Shown piece by piece: positions 37,326 to 48,127 of a stretch of DNA of 64,000 nt (position 1 is the stretch's first letter; each line of letters starts with the position of its first letter). The translations under genes and the position numbers were made by a program. The notes under the pieces were generated by a model. The model was not told where the DNA came from. It did not search any database and saw nothing but the letters and a program-made list of their open reading frames with translations. Origin of the DNA: Porogramme epimiltina (taxonomy: Eukaryota; Basidiomycota; Agaricomycetes; Polyporales; Polyporaceae); the NCBI GenBank assembly GCA_900155495.1, contig FTLJ01000413.1, positions 53,849-117,848 on the forward strand. The letters run 5' to 3'.

Positions 37326-40300
37326 ATGGACTCGCAGACGCACAAGGCGCACAGACCAGCGCAGTCGGGTGCAAAGGCGGACAAGAAAAAATCAGCCAAG
37401 GGAAAGGGCAAGGAGAAGCAGCATGGCTTCAACGAAAAGGTGCGTGCGCTGCACTAGCCGTATTGCCCGGCTCCTCATTCTTGTTCTACCCCAGGCATTC
37501 GCCCCAAAGTCTGGCCGGAGAGCAGACAGGCAGGGACGCCGCACCGCAGAGCGTGATCAGACACGCCTTCATGTCCCCCTCGTCGACCGCACACCCGATG
37601 ACCAGCCCCCTCCCACCGTCGTCGCAGTTGTCGGCCCGCCCGGCGTCGGGAAGACCACGCTTATGAAGTCCCTCATCCGACGCTACACGAAGCAGACCCT
37701 CAACCACATACAAGGGCCCATCACCGTCGTTAGCGGAAAGAAGAAACGCATTACCTTCGTCGAGTGCAACAATGACCTCAACTCCATGATCGACATAGCC
37801 AAGGTCGCGGACCTCGTCCTCCTCATGATAGACGGCTCGTATGGCTTCGAAATGGTGCGCGTGCGTGCGACTGTCTCGAAAGATACGGTCTGACGCCCTT
37901 CCAGGAGACATTTGAGTTCTTGAATGTCCTTCAGTCCCATGGCTTCCCCAAAGTCATAGGCATCCTCACTCACCTCGACCTCATTAAGAAGGCAGCCACC
38001 CTCAAGACTACTAAGAAGACTCTGAAGAAGCGCTTCTGGACGGAGATCTACCAGGGTGCCAAGCTTTTCTATCTCTCGGGCGTGCTCAACGGTCGCTATC
38101 CTGACACCGAGATCCTAAACCTTTCGCGTTTCATCTCCGTAATGAAGTTCAGACCCCTCGTCTTCCGCAATACCCACCCCTACATGCTCGCAGACCGGTT
38201 TGAGGACCTCACTCCCCGCGAGCAAGTCCGTGCGTCCAAAGGCAAATGCGACAGGACCGTCACCCTCTACGGTTATCTTCGCGGCACCAACTATAGGCTA
38301 GGCACAAAAGTCCACGTCCCTGGCGTCGGAGACCTCGACGTGAAGAGTGTACAGATTCTTGGTGATCCATGCCCACTGCCTGACCCTGAGTCGGAGAAGC
38401 GTCGCAAACTGAGCGAGAAGAAAAAACTTTTGATTCACGCCCCTATGAGCGACGTGGGCGGCGTTATGTACGACAAGGACGCGGTTTACATCAACGTTCC
38501 TGGAAACTTTACCAAGGGCGGCACGGAGAGTGAGTTCACTTCATGTTCTCAAGCATTTCTCATGAGTAACGAGATGTAGATCCCGGCGAGGGCGAGCAGA
38601 TGGTCCTCGACCTCCAAGATGTGAATGCCACCCTGGAGGATGCGGTCGCCAAAAGCCAGATTAAGCTGTTTGGTTCTTCTTCGCGCCCACTCTCGGTGCA
38701 AGCAGAAGCAGGACCGAGCACACTACGCTCCGATAGTGAAGATTCCGAAGAATACGATTCTGAAGAGGATGAGGAAGAGACGTCAGGCGAAGGTGAAGAT
38801 GAATCCGGTGCCGAGGATGGTTTCGACGACGGCTCCGACTTTGAGGATGACGAGGCCAACATCGGCAATAGTGGCCGATCTGCACCACGTAACGTTAGAC
38901 GATCCATCCAGGACCTACAATCATCGATTGGAAAGCGCGGCGAAGTCGACTACGCTGACAGTGATTCGGACCTCGGAGAGCCCGATGACGATGACCCAGG
39001 GCCATCTCGAAGGCTTGTACGGTTTGAGGGTGACGACGAGGGCGTTGACGTTCACGACGACGATGACAACGACGACGATGTCGAGGAAGAAGATGCTCCG
39101 AGGTGGAAGGCAAATCTGAGCGGGACATTCCAAGACACTGCTCGGACACGACGGCGTAAAGACTGGACAAAACTTATCTATAATTCCACTGCTTCGCCCC
39201 AGTCCATTCTCGGTTTGGGTGTGACAGGCGAGTCGTCGTCCGGTGCCCCGAACATGGATGACGAGGACTTCTTCACGCTCAAGAGCAGCAGCACACCGGC
39301 AAAGACGGAGGAGGACCTGGATCGGACGAAGGAGCCTGTGAACGCTGAGGACCTGAAGGAATGGGAGGACGAGGAATTGTTGGACTCGATCCGAAACCTG
39401 TTCATCACAGGTGCGTCAACCTCGGAGCAGGCAGAGGGCCTGGATTCGAACGGCGAGCCGTACGAGGAGATGGACGACGGGTCACACGATGGAGACGAGG
39501 ATGGGGACGACGGAGACGACGGAGAAGATGGAGATGGGACAGGCAAACCCGCGAAAGACGCTGCCTCACTCGCCGCGAAAAAGGCCGAGCTCAAGCGCAA
39601 GTTCGACGAGCAATACGACGAGCCAGACGCGGACAAGGCCGACTTCTACACCGAGGCAAAGGACGCCATGGCTCGTCAGCAACAGCTCAACCGTGCCGAG
39701 TTCGAAGGCATTGACCCCGAGGCGCGTGCACTCCTCGAGGGCTACCGTCCCGGCGCGTACGTCCGCATGGAGCTCTCCGATGTCCCGGCCGAGATGGTCG
39801 AGCACTTTGACCCCGGGTACCCGCTCGTCGTCGGCGGGCTGCTCCCAGCCGAAGAGCGGTTCGGGTATGTGCAAGTGCGCATTAAGCGGCACCGGTGGTT
39901 CGCAAAAACGCTCAAGACCAACGATCCGCTCATCTTCTCCCTCGGCTGGCGGCGATTCCAGTCGGTGCCGATCTATTCGCTCGACGACCACTCGATCCGG
40001 ATGCGCATGCTCAAATACACTCCCGAGCACATGCACTGCTACGCGACGTTTTACGGGCCCGCGTCGCTCCCCAACACCGGCTTTTGCGCGTTCAACGCGT
40101 TGGGGCGGGAGGCTCCGGGTTTCCGCGTGAGCGCGACGGGTGTGGTGCTCGACATCGACCGTTCGACGAAGATCGTGAAGAAATTGAAGCTGACGGGTGT
40201 ACCTTTCAAGATCTTCAAGAACACCGCGTTCATCAAGGACATGTTCACCTCGGCGCTCGAGGTCGCCAAATTCGAGGGCGCTAACATCCGCACCGTTTCC

Positions 40301-41088
40301 GGGATCAGAGGCCAGGTCAAGAAGGCGCTCCCCAAGCCCGACGGCGCGTTCCGTGCGGCGTTCGAGGACAAAATCCTCATGAGCGGTGCGTCGCGCTCTG
40401 TTAGACTTTTTGCCCGGCTGGTGGTACCGCACCGTCTATGCGACGGTCGGACGTCCCCCGCACGGGACTGCAAATCTTCGCGGACGCACATGGCTGACGC
40501 GCAGATGATCTCATCTTATCAGATATCGTGTTCCTGCGCGCGTGGTATTCGATCCAGCCGCGCAAGTTTTACAACCCGGTGACGTCCCTCCTGCTCTCGC
40601 ACAAGGAGCAGTGGGCGGGCATGCGGCTCACGGGCGCGGTGCGCCGCGAGCAGGGCCTCAAGACGCCATCGGACGTCAATTCGACGTACAAACGCGTCGA
40701 GCGGCCCGCGCGCCGCTTCAATCCGCTCAAGGTCCCGAAGAAGCTCCAGGCGGCGTTGCCCTACGCGTCGAAGCCGAAGCTCATGAAGGCCCAGCATCGT
40801 GCGACATACATGCAGAAGCGCGCGGTGGTGCTGGAGCCTGAGGAGAAGCGTGCGGTCGCGCTGCTCCAGCAGGTGCGCGCGCTCCGCAAGGATCAGGTCG
40901 CGCGCCGAAAGGAGAAGCAGGAGGAGCGGCGCGCGGTGCACCGGAAGAAGGTCGAGAAGGAGGAGACGCGGAAGAGCGAGAAGGAGAAGGAGAGGCGGAA
41001 GGAGTACATGCGTGCCGCGGGGATGAAGAGCAAGCGAGATGCGGACGCCGCGGAAGGAGGGAGGGGCAGCAAGAGGCGGAAGACCTGA
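37326..41088 (+). CDS. BMS1: BMS1, ribosome biogenesis GTPase
   Basis: Essential nucleolar GTPase of the small-subunit processome; with Rcl1 it drives 18S rRNA processing. ATG 37326 opens MDSQTHKAHRPAQSGAKADK, the family's basic N-terminus, spliced near 37440-37492. The GTPase domain has G1 VVGPPGVGKTTLMKSL and the ITVVSGKKKRITFVECNND switch. It continues with VADLVLLMIDGSYGFEM and, after an intron near 37855-37903, FLNVLQSHGFPKVIGILTHL (G4-like THLD). An AARP2CN-type region (VTLYGYLRGTNYRLGTKVHV) precedes a long acidic middle. The C-terminal RIBIOP_C domain includes DVPAEMVEHFDPGYPLVVGG, RRFQSVPIYSLDD, GVRGQ-like GIRGQVKKALPKPDGAFRAA and, after the last intron (about 40385-40505), DIVFLRAWYSIQPRKFYNPV. 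A Lys/Glu-rich tail ends GSKRRKT. About 1150 aa. Confidence 0.96.
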
Positions 41089-41656
41089 CTTGTGACCTGT
41101 TGATCACGAACTGTATCCTTCGTAGTCTGTACGCTGCTCGGCGACGTCCGCCGAGGTCTGTCACATCTAATGACGCGGCCCACTTTGGGTTCTCGGCCGA
41201 TCACATCGAATAACGCAAATGTAAGACATGGAACGCACTTACAAGAACTCTGTCGCAATGTCGTGCCATCGTCTCACAAACACACGCCGCAACGGTTGGG
41301 CTAATACTTTTCTATAGTCGGATGTAATGGTATATAATACTAACTACTCCATGAAAGTGCTATTATGTCGGACCGCTAGCCCAAAACAAGAACGTGAGAC
41401 GAAGGTGCATCGTAAGATGTCATGACGATCGATCGATGGAGGGGAGGGGTGCGGGGTCCATGTAGGATGCAGATGGGGATACCAACGTGAGGATGGGAGT
41501 AAGTGTAGGCGAGGGGAGGGTGTGCGGTGTGCGTAGAGGGGGCATTACGGAGGCAACACTAAACGTACACGCAGGGCAAGATGACGTACGGCAGCCAACT
41601 ATTCTAAGCGGCGTAAATGGCGACCATTGTCCGCGGCGGAGCGACCGGCACTGGCT
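41089..41656. other. 3' flanks of convergent BMS1 and ABC transporter genes
   Basis: 568 bases between two stop codons, AT-richer than the flanking exons. No gene recognised. Confidence 0.5.
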
Positions 41657-44600
41657 CTACTTCTTGCTCAGTGCCTGCAACTGCACGTACTCGTAATAAC
41701 CGCCCTTCAGTGCAAGAAGCTCGTCGTGCGTTCCAGACTCGCTGACGGCACCGTCCTTGATGAAGTAGCTGAAGCGGAGACGTCAATACCTCGTGACATT
41801 GGTAGTAAAAGGGGACGGAACGTACATGCAATCGGCATTTTGGATGGTGGACAGACGATGCGCGATGGCGATAGTCGTGCGACCCTTGGCGGCCTGGTCG
41901 AGCGCTGCTTGTACAACCTTCTCGGAAGTCGAGTCCAGAGCGGACGTCGCCTCATCGAGAAGCAGAACCTTGGGATTGCGGAGAAGCGCACGAGCGATGG
42001 CGATGCGTTCTACACACGACGTCAGCAATGATAGTCAGCGCGGAGGCGAGTGCCATGAACTTACGCTTCTGGCCGCCGGACAACTGCGAACCCTTGCCGC
42101 CGACCTGGGTGTTGAAGCCGTCGGGCAAGGACTCGATGAACTCCAGGATGTTCGCGTTACGGCACGCCTCCCTGATCTCCTCATCCGTGACCTCTGATGC
42201 GGGCTTGGTGGCCCCGAGCAGGATGTTGAAGCGAACAGTGCCAGCGTACAGCGTCTACAGATGACTAGTCAGTACCTGGGAGAGGCTCAGCCAACACAGC
42301 ATAACGTACCGGCTCCTGGGAGACGAGAGCGATGTGCTTGCGGTACTCGGCAACGTTGAACTTCTTGATCGGTTGTTCATCCAACTATAAACCACAGTCA
42401 GGCTTTGCCACAGGCAACGCTGAAAATAGAACAAACTTACGTAAACGTCTCCCGCGAGAGGGTCGTAGAACCGCTCGATCAGTTGGATCGTCGTACTCTT
42501 GCCGCAACCGCTAGCGCCGACGAGCGCGACGTAGGTGCCAGGCTCGACGGTGAGGTTCAGGTCGCGGAGGACACGGACGCCGGGGCGGGTCGGGTAGCGG
42601 AAGTGGACGTTCTCGAAGCGGATGCGGCCCTCGACGGCCTTGGGGACGTCGCCATCGGGGGACTCGGCGTCGATCTCGGGGATGGAGTCGAGGAGGTGGA
42701 GGAGGTCCGATGCAGCGGACCTGGCCGAGGAGATGTCGGGGACGAACGAGAAGACGTTGCCGGCCTGGATCGCAGAGAAAACGGTGGACATGAGGCCGAC
42801 GAAGAACTGGAGCGTGGAACGCTCGAGGTTGGCAACCTGGCGCGAGCCGAACCAGAAGACGAGGGCGATGATGAAGAACGTAAGCGACTGCGAGAGCGCG
42901 AAGATGCCGTTCGAGTAGATCGCGGTGCGGTTCGAGCGGCGGAGGGGCTCGTCGAGCGACTCGCTATAGAGGCGGCAGCAGTCGTCCTCACGCGTGAGCG
43001 ACGCGACGGTGCGGATCGCACCGGCGGCCTCGCAAGCGAGCTGCGCAGAGGATTCGTGCGCCTTCTTGTTCTGCTGGTCCTTGAGCACGACGACGCGCAG
43101 GCGGATGTAGCCGGCGGAGACGAGGATGGGCGTGCACGCGAGACCGATGAGGCCGAGCTGCCAGTTGAAGGACAGACCGATGACAGTACCAATGATGAGC
43201 GTGGCGATACTCTGGACAATCGCACCCAACGTGATGCCTGCGAGACCGTTGATCTTCTGGGGGTTATCCGAAAGCGTGGACGTAAGCGCGCCGGTGTTAT
43301 TCTCGTCCTTGTCGAAGAACTCGATGTCCTGACGGAGGATGGCACGGAAAGAGAGCGAGCGCAGCTTGGACGTAAGCTCGGCGGCGGCGCGGGCGAAGAA
43401 GAAGTTCTGGAAGCCGACGGCGAACATGGACAGGATAGCGATGATAAAGAAGTACAGCGCATTGCGGTCACCATCGTGGCGGCGCTGACCGGCGTCGGTG
43501 TCCGAGAACGTGTTAATGGCCTTGGAGAAGACGATACCGTACGAGGGGTACGTGGCACCGTTCCCGATCGCAGCAATAGAGCCAATGAAGTACTGCCTCC
43601 AGCTTGCGCGGTTCAGGGCACCGAGGCGCTTGAAAATAGTCACCATGGACAGGTCATTCTTCTTGCCCTCCCCATTCTCCTGACGCTTCTCCAGGATCTC
43701 GCTTGCGAGCGAGCGACCGGACTTCTGGCGGGACAGGGGGACCTCGTCGGCGGCCTGCTTCTCCATAACGGCGTTCTCGTCCTCGTTCGACGCAGCGGTG
43801 TCGCTATCCGAGTCGAGGGTGCGCTTCTCACGGGAGTCACGGAGCTTCTGCGCCTGCACGAGGCGCGCATACGGGCCGTTCTCGTCGCGGAGGAGCTCGT
43901 TGTGCGTGCCGGACTCGAGGACGAGACCGTTGCCCATGACGTAGATGCAGTCGGCGTCCTTGATCGTGGAGAGACGGTGCGCGATCGTGATCGTGGTGCG
44001 GCCGTGCGCAGCCTTGTCGAGTGCGTTCTGGACGATACCCTCGGACTGGGTGTCGAGCGCCGAGGTGGCCTCGTCGAGGAGCAGGATGCGCGGGTCGGAG
44101 ACGATGGCGCGTGCGATCGCGATACGCTGCTTCTGACCGCCGGAGAGGAGGAAACCGCGCTCACCGACCATGGTGTCGTAGCCGAGAGGGAGCTTGGAGA
44201 TGAAGCCGTCCGCGTTCGCCTTGATGCAAGCCTCCTTGACGAGTTTGAACTTCTCCTCGGGGGAGGCGTTCTCATGGGGAGTGGCGATGAGACCGTGCTC
44301 GACGTTACCGCGGATAGTCGTGGCGAACAGAGTGGGCTCCTGGGAGACGAGACCGATCTGAGAGCGCAGCCACCTGACGTTGAGATCCTTGAGGTCGGTA
44401 CCGTCCAGCTTGACAGAGCCGGAGAGGGGATCGTAGAACCGCTCGACAAGGGAAATAACGGTAGACTTGCCGGAACCGGAAGCACCGACGAGGGCAGTGG
44501 TCTTGCCGGCAGGGAACGTGATGGAGAGGTCCTTGACGATGGGCACACCCGGGCGAGAGGGATAGTTGAAGTCAATGTGCTCGAGGGAAATCTCGCCGAC

Positions 44601-46119
44601 ACACTTCGCGGGCTTGAGACCGTCGGGGTTGGCAGAGTCAATGGAAGGAACGCGGTCGATAGCCTCGTAGAGCTTGGCTGCGGCACCACGAGCCTGTGTG
44701 ATCGCCTGCATCTCGGGAGCAAGCAGCGCGAGGGAGAATGAACCGATTAGAATGGCGAATATAACATTAATAACTTGGCCGGCGGTGGCTGTATGCGAGC
44801 AAGTAAGCGAAATGAAAAATAGGACTAGAATGGAAATGCGCACCTTCGTTATGGTTAATGAGAGTAGTACCGAAGTTGAAAGCGAGCCCGTAGCCTCCGT
44901 AGATGACGAAGAAGAAGAACGAGAGGCCAGCACCGTGCCAAACCGCAGCTTTCGCGTCGACGTTGCGGCTCTTCTCGACGTGGCCATCGTAGAGACCAGA
45001 GAGAATGCGCTGCGTGCCGAATGCCTGGGCAGTACGGATGGTGGAGATGACCTCCTCGGCAAGAGTTCCACCCTCGGCAACGTACTGCAGAGACATCTGC
45101 ATGTACTTGGAGATGAACTTGTTCATGACACCACCGGCAATGGCGATACAAGGGAGGATGGAAGACATGGCGAGGGCGAGTCGCCAGCAGCGAACGTAGG
45201 CGAGGACGAAACCGCAGACGAAAGCGCCAAGGAAGTTGACGACCATAGCGACCTTCTCGGACGTGCCTTGCTGGACAAGGTCTAGAAGATGGGATCGGCT
45301 AAGATTAGAAGGGGCGGGGAGGTGCGCGGGGCAGCGGCGGGGTATGAAAAAGAAGCTCACGGGTGTCTGTCTGGATGCGGGTGGCTACCTCTCCCGCTCC
45401 GACGTTGTCAAAGTAGGCGATGTCCTGGCGGAGGATAGCACGGAGGTAGCGTTCGCGGAGGCGCTTTGCGTTGACTTCACCGGTGTAGACCCAGATGACC
45501 ATGTAGGTATACGTGCAGACGAACATGCCGATACCGATGTAGACGAGGTAGGAAGCGTTGAGGGCCGCGGAGTGCTTGAAGTTGCTAGAGGCGGCCGGAA
45601 GGCTTGCGCGAGCAGGATTGCTGACATCAGGGTCGGGGTTGTTCAATTGCTGGAGGACAGTGCCGAAGGAGACGAAGTCCTGAGTCAGACGACTGAAGAG
45701 CAGGGACATGAGGGGCTAACGAAAGCGCGTAAGCGTGAGGCAAAGACGAGGAGGACGGTGGGGAACAAACCTGAGATGCGCCTGCCGCGGCTGCGGCGAT
45801 CAGGCCAAGGAAGTTTATGGAGAGCTCAAACTTTGTCGAGAACCTTTGATTGCGGGGGGTCAGAGGGGGAGTGAGGAGAACAAGACGGGGGTGGAACAGA
45901 CCTGAAGAGCTGAGCGATGGAGACGGGCTCGATCTTCTTGGCTGGGGGGACGCTGCCGTCGGGGATGGCGACGTCGGTGGGCTTCTCATCGTCCTGTGCG
46001 TCTTCGGGGTCGTGCTTGGACTTTGAAGAGAAAAAGCCGCGGGACTTGGGCTTTGGGGCAGGCTTTGTGGGGAGCTTCTCGTTTTCGAGGGAAGGAGAGT
46101 GGGACGAGTTGGCCGCCAT
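41657..46119 (-). CDS. Full-size ABCB multidrug transporter (P-glycoprotein/MDR type)
   Basis: ATP-driven exporter with the order TMD1-NBD1-TMD2-NBD2, as in plasma-membrane MDR1/P-glycoprotein relatives. ATG 46119 begins a polar N-terminus, [23 protein letters not shown]1 exons include [20 protein letters not shown] and [18 protein letters not shown], the coupling-helix motif. NBD1 has Walker [14 protein letters not shown]-loop [12 protein letters not shown], signature [14 protein letters not shown], Walker [13 protein letters not shown] and the H-loop IAHRLSTI. A charged linker follows ([18 protein letters not shown]). TMD2 carries [23 protein letters not shown]2 repeats Walker [13 protein letters not shown], Walker [16 protein letters not shown] and [13 protein letters not shown], ending [12 protein letters not shown] at 41657-41659. 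Both ATP sites look canonical. Introns cluster at the two ends; one large central exon spans about 42430-44800. Substrates unknown. Confidence 0.95.
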
Positions 46120-46170
46120 GGTCGGGGAAGAGAGCGAGGGACGAGCTCTAGGACGGGAGATGGCGGGGAA

Positions 46171-46176
46171 TATATA
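46171..46176 (-). promoter_or_regulatory. Candidate TATA box of ABC transporter
   Basis: TATATA on the minus strand (CCCTATATATTCC context), 52 bases upstream of the ATG at 46119. Close to the start codon but plausible for a fungal gene with a very short leader. Confidence 0.45.
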
Positions 46177-48127
46177 GGGCGTACGGCCCGCTGACAGACG
46201 GGAGGATCGAGTCTGGAGGGGAATGGGCCGAGGGACGCTAGGCAAGCGAGGGCGAGCAGCCTGAAAGCAGGAACGAACAGGCAGTCCAAGCGAGCCGACT
46301 CGCCCTCCCACCCACATCTTATATCCCACTATTAGATAATCCGTTCCCCGCACTCCCCAGCGCCCGCCTCCCTCCGTCCCCGCCGTCCCCCGCCCGCCGT
46401 CCGCGTCGCCGTGCGTGATCCGAGGCTGTGTGCCTCGCCGTTCCGCGTCCGCGCAGGGAGACTAGTGAGGGGCAGGAGGCCGTCGCGACTCCCTCGATGA
46501 GCGGGGAGGGTGGAGGGAGGAAGCCGAGCAGGCTCCGCTGACGTGGGCGCGCTGACGGGGCGGGCCACGGGTGCCACGGCCCGTGGGTCTCTGTCCGCGG
46601 GCGTCTATCTATGTTTTCCTCGCATCTTGGCACCCGTCCCACAGCCGCCCGTGTAGCCGCCCGTGCTCGGACATGCGTTGCGTCGACGACCCGCGACGGG
46701 CGTGCTCGAGTACCTCTCCAGTCCACCCCCCCTCCACAACAAATACCCCCAGCTGCACCTCAGCCTCGTCCTTCTACCGCACGCTTCTCCCTCAATTTTT
46801 TTTCGTCCTTCGCGCCCGCCCGACTCGCCCGTGCCCTCCTCCCCGCGTGCGGTCCGCAGCCTCATTTCCCCTCAAGCGGCGCTGCGACCGGATCTGTCGA
46901 CACGTATCCACTCGGCCACCCGCGAGATGACGCCTTCACCCGGCACCCCCAGATCTCCCTCCTCTTCGACCTGTCCGTTCTCGAATGTACTCCGCAGACC
47001 CCGCACGCCTCTTGCCGCCTTCTCCAGCCGCGCCGCGGGCCACGGGGCGGTCCAGCAGTGTTTGACTCGTGCCAACTACGTCGACGACTGTCGTCGCCCC
47101 GAGCTGTCCCACCGCCCACCTGCCGCCCGGGCACGTCACCTGGCATCTACCCACGGCCACGGCGCCCCTCTGCCGCGTGGACACGCAAGCTCGTGCGCCG
47201 ACCGAGTTCTGAGTTTGTTCCGGGCGAGCCTCAAACTATCTGTGATCTCGCCACGCACGAGTGGCGAGCCTCCATCTGATCTCCCTCGTTGCCGTCTCCG
47301 GTCTCGTCCTGGGACATGAAATGCAATGCAACGTAACCGGCGCGCTTCTTATGAGTTCTTATGAGTCTTTATGTGGTTTCGCACCGCTTGTGATGGAGGC
47401 CTATCAGCCCATCACTCTCCCCGACAAGGTCGGGAATTGCGGTCTCAGTCCGAACGCGTCCCCGAGCAGCTCGGGGGTCGGCCTCCCAGTCCTCTCTGGT
47501 TTCGCCCCGTCGACAGCCGGGTGGTGAAGCTGGTGTGGTGTGTATCGGGTGTTGTGCGCGCAGCGGCTAGGGCGAGTCAACGATGAAGGCGCAGCGGCGG
47601 GCCCGCTGCGATGGAGGGCCTAGTCAACCGGAGATGGCCTTGGCAAGCACCGGGCGGAGTCACTCTGTGCCGCTCGCTGCCGCTCGATCGCCCGCGGGGT
47701 TGTCGGCGTTGAGTAGAGCAGACAGAGAGCCGCGTGCTCACGGGCGCTCGCCACGAATTATTTCCAGGGCCGGGCGAATTTGGCGGGCGTCCTGCCCCTC
47801 AGATCCCCCTCAGATCGATCGCGATCGGTAGCAATGCCGAATTCGGAGCCCGGTGATCATCCCCCGCCCACAAACGCCCATCGTCTCCCCTCTAGCCGAC
47901 CCAGGGCCGCTTCCTTGCCTCGTATTCACTGTGTGACAACCGCAGCTTCTAGCGAACTCAACTTATCCAAGCAGAGCCGTGCCCGTCGCGCGAACAACCA
48001 GGCCTCGGTGGTCATCCGTGCTTCTTCCACACTCAGCGCTGACTCACCGTCCTCGCTTGCATGCACACATGACGCCCCAGAGAAGACACTGCTCTCCGTC
48101 CGATTCCATACATCTCCACATACCCCA
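46177..48127. other. Long intergenic region upstream of the ABC transporter
   Basis: Nearly 2 kb, GC- and pyrimidine-rich, the longest gene-free stretch in the gene-rich part. Several overlapping frames of 100-290 codons exist on both strands (for example 46663-47319 and 47780-48646, +). They are composed almost only of Pro, Ser, Arg, Ala and Thr, have no motif, and the latter runs antisense into the helicase gene. I treat them as chance frames. The region probably holds the transporter's promoter. Confidence 0.5.

Noticed and set aside
39566..40432. 288-codon minus-strand frame
   Set aside because: Antisense shadow of the BMS1 C-terminal domain; no motif of its own.
42405..44741. 778-codon open frame on the + strand
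   Set aside because: Exact antisense of the ABC transporter's large central exon. Its amino-acid content (Glu, Arg, Val, Gly) is what the GC-rich complementary frame gives, and the minus strand has all ABC motifs.
46571..47319. Overlapping 120-220 codon frames in three + frames
   Set aside because: All in the same GC-rich, stop-poor sequence, composed of Pro/Ser/Arg/Ala, with no domain and no splice chain to a known family.
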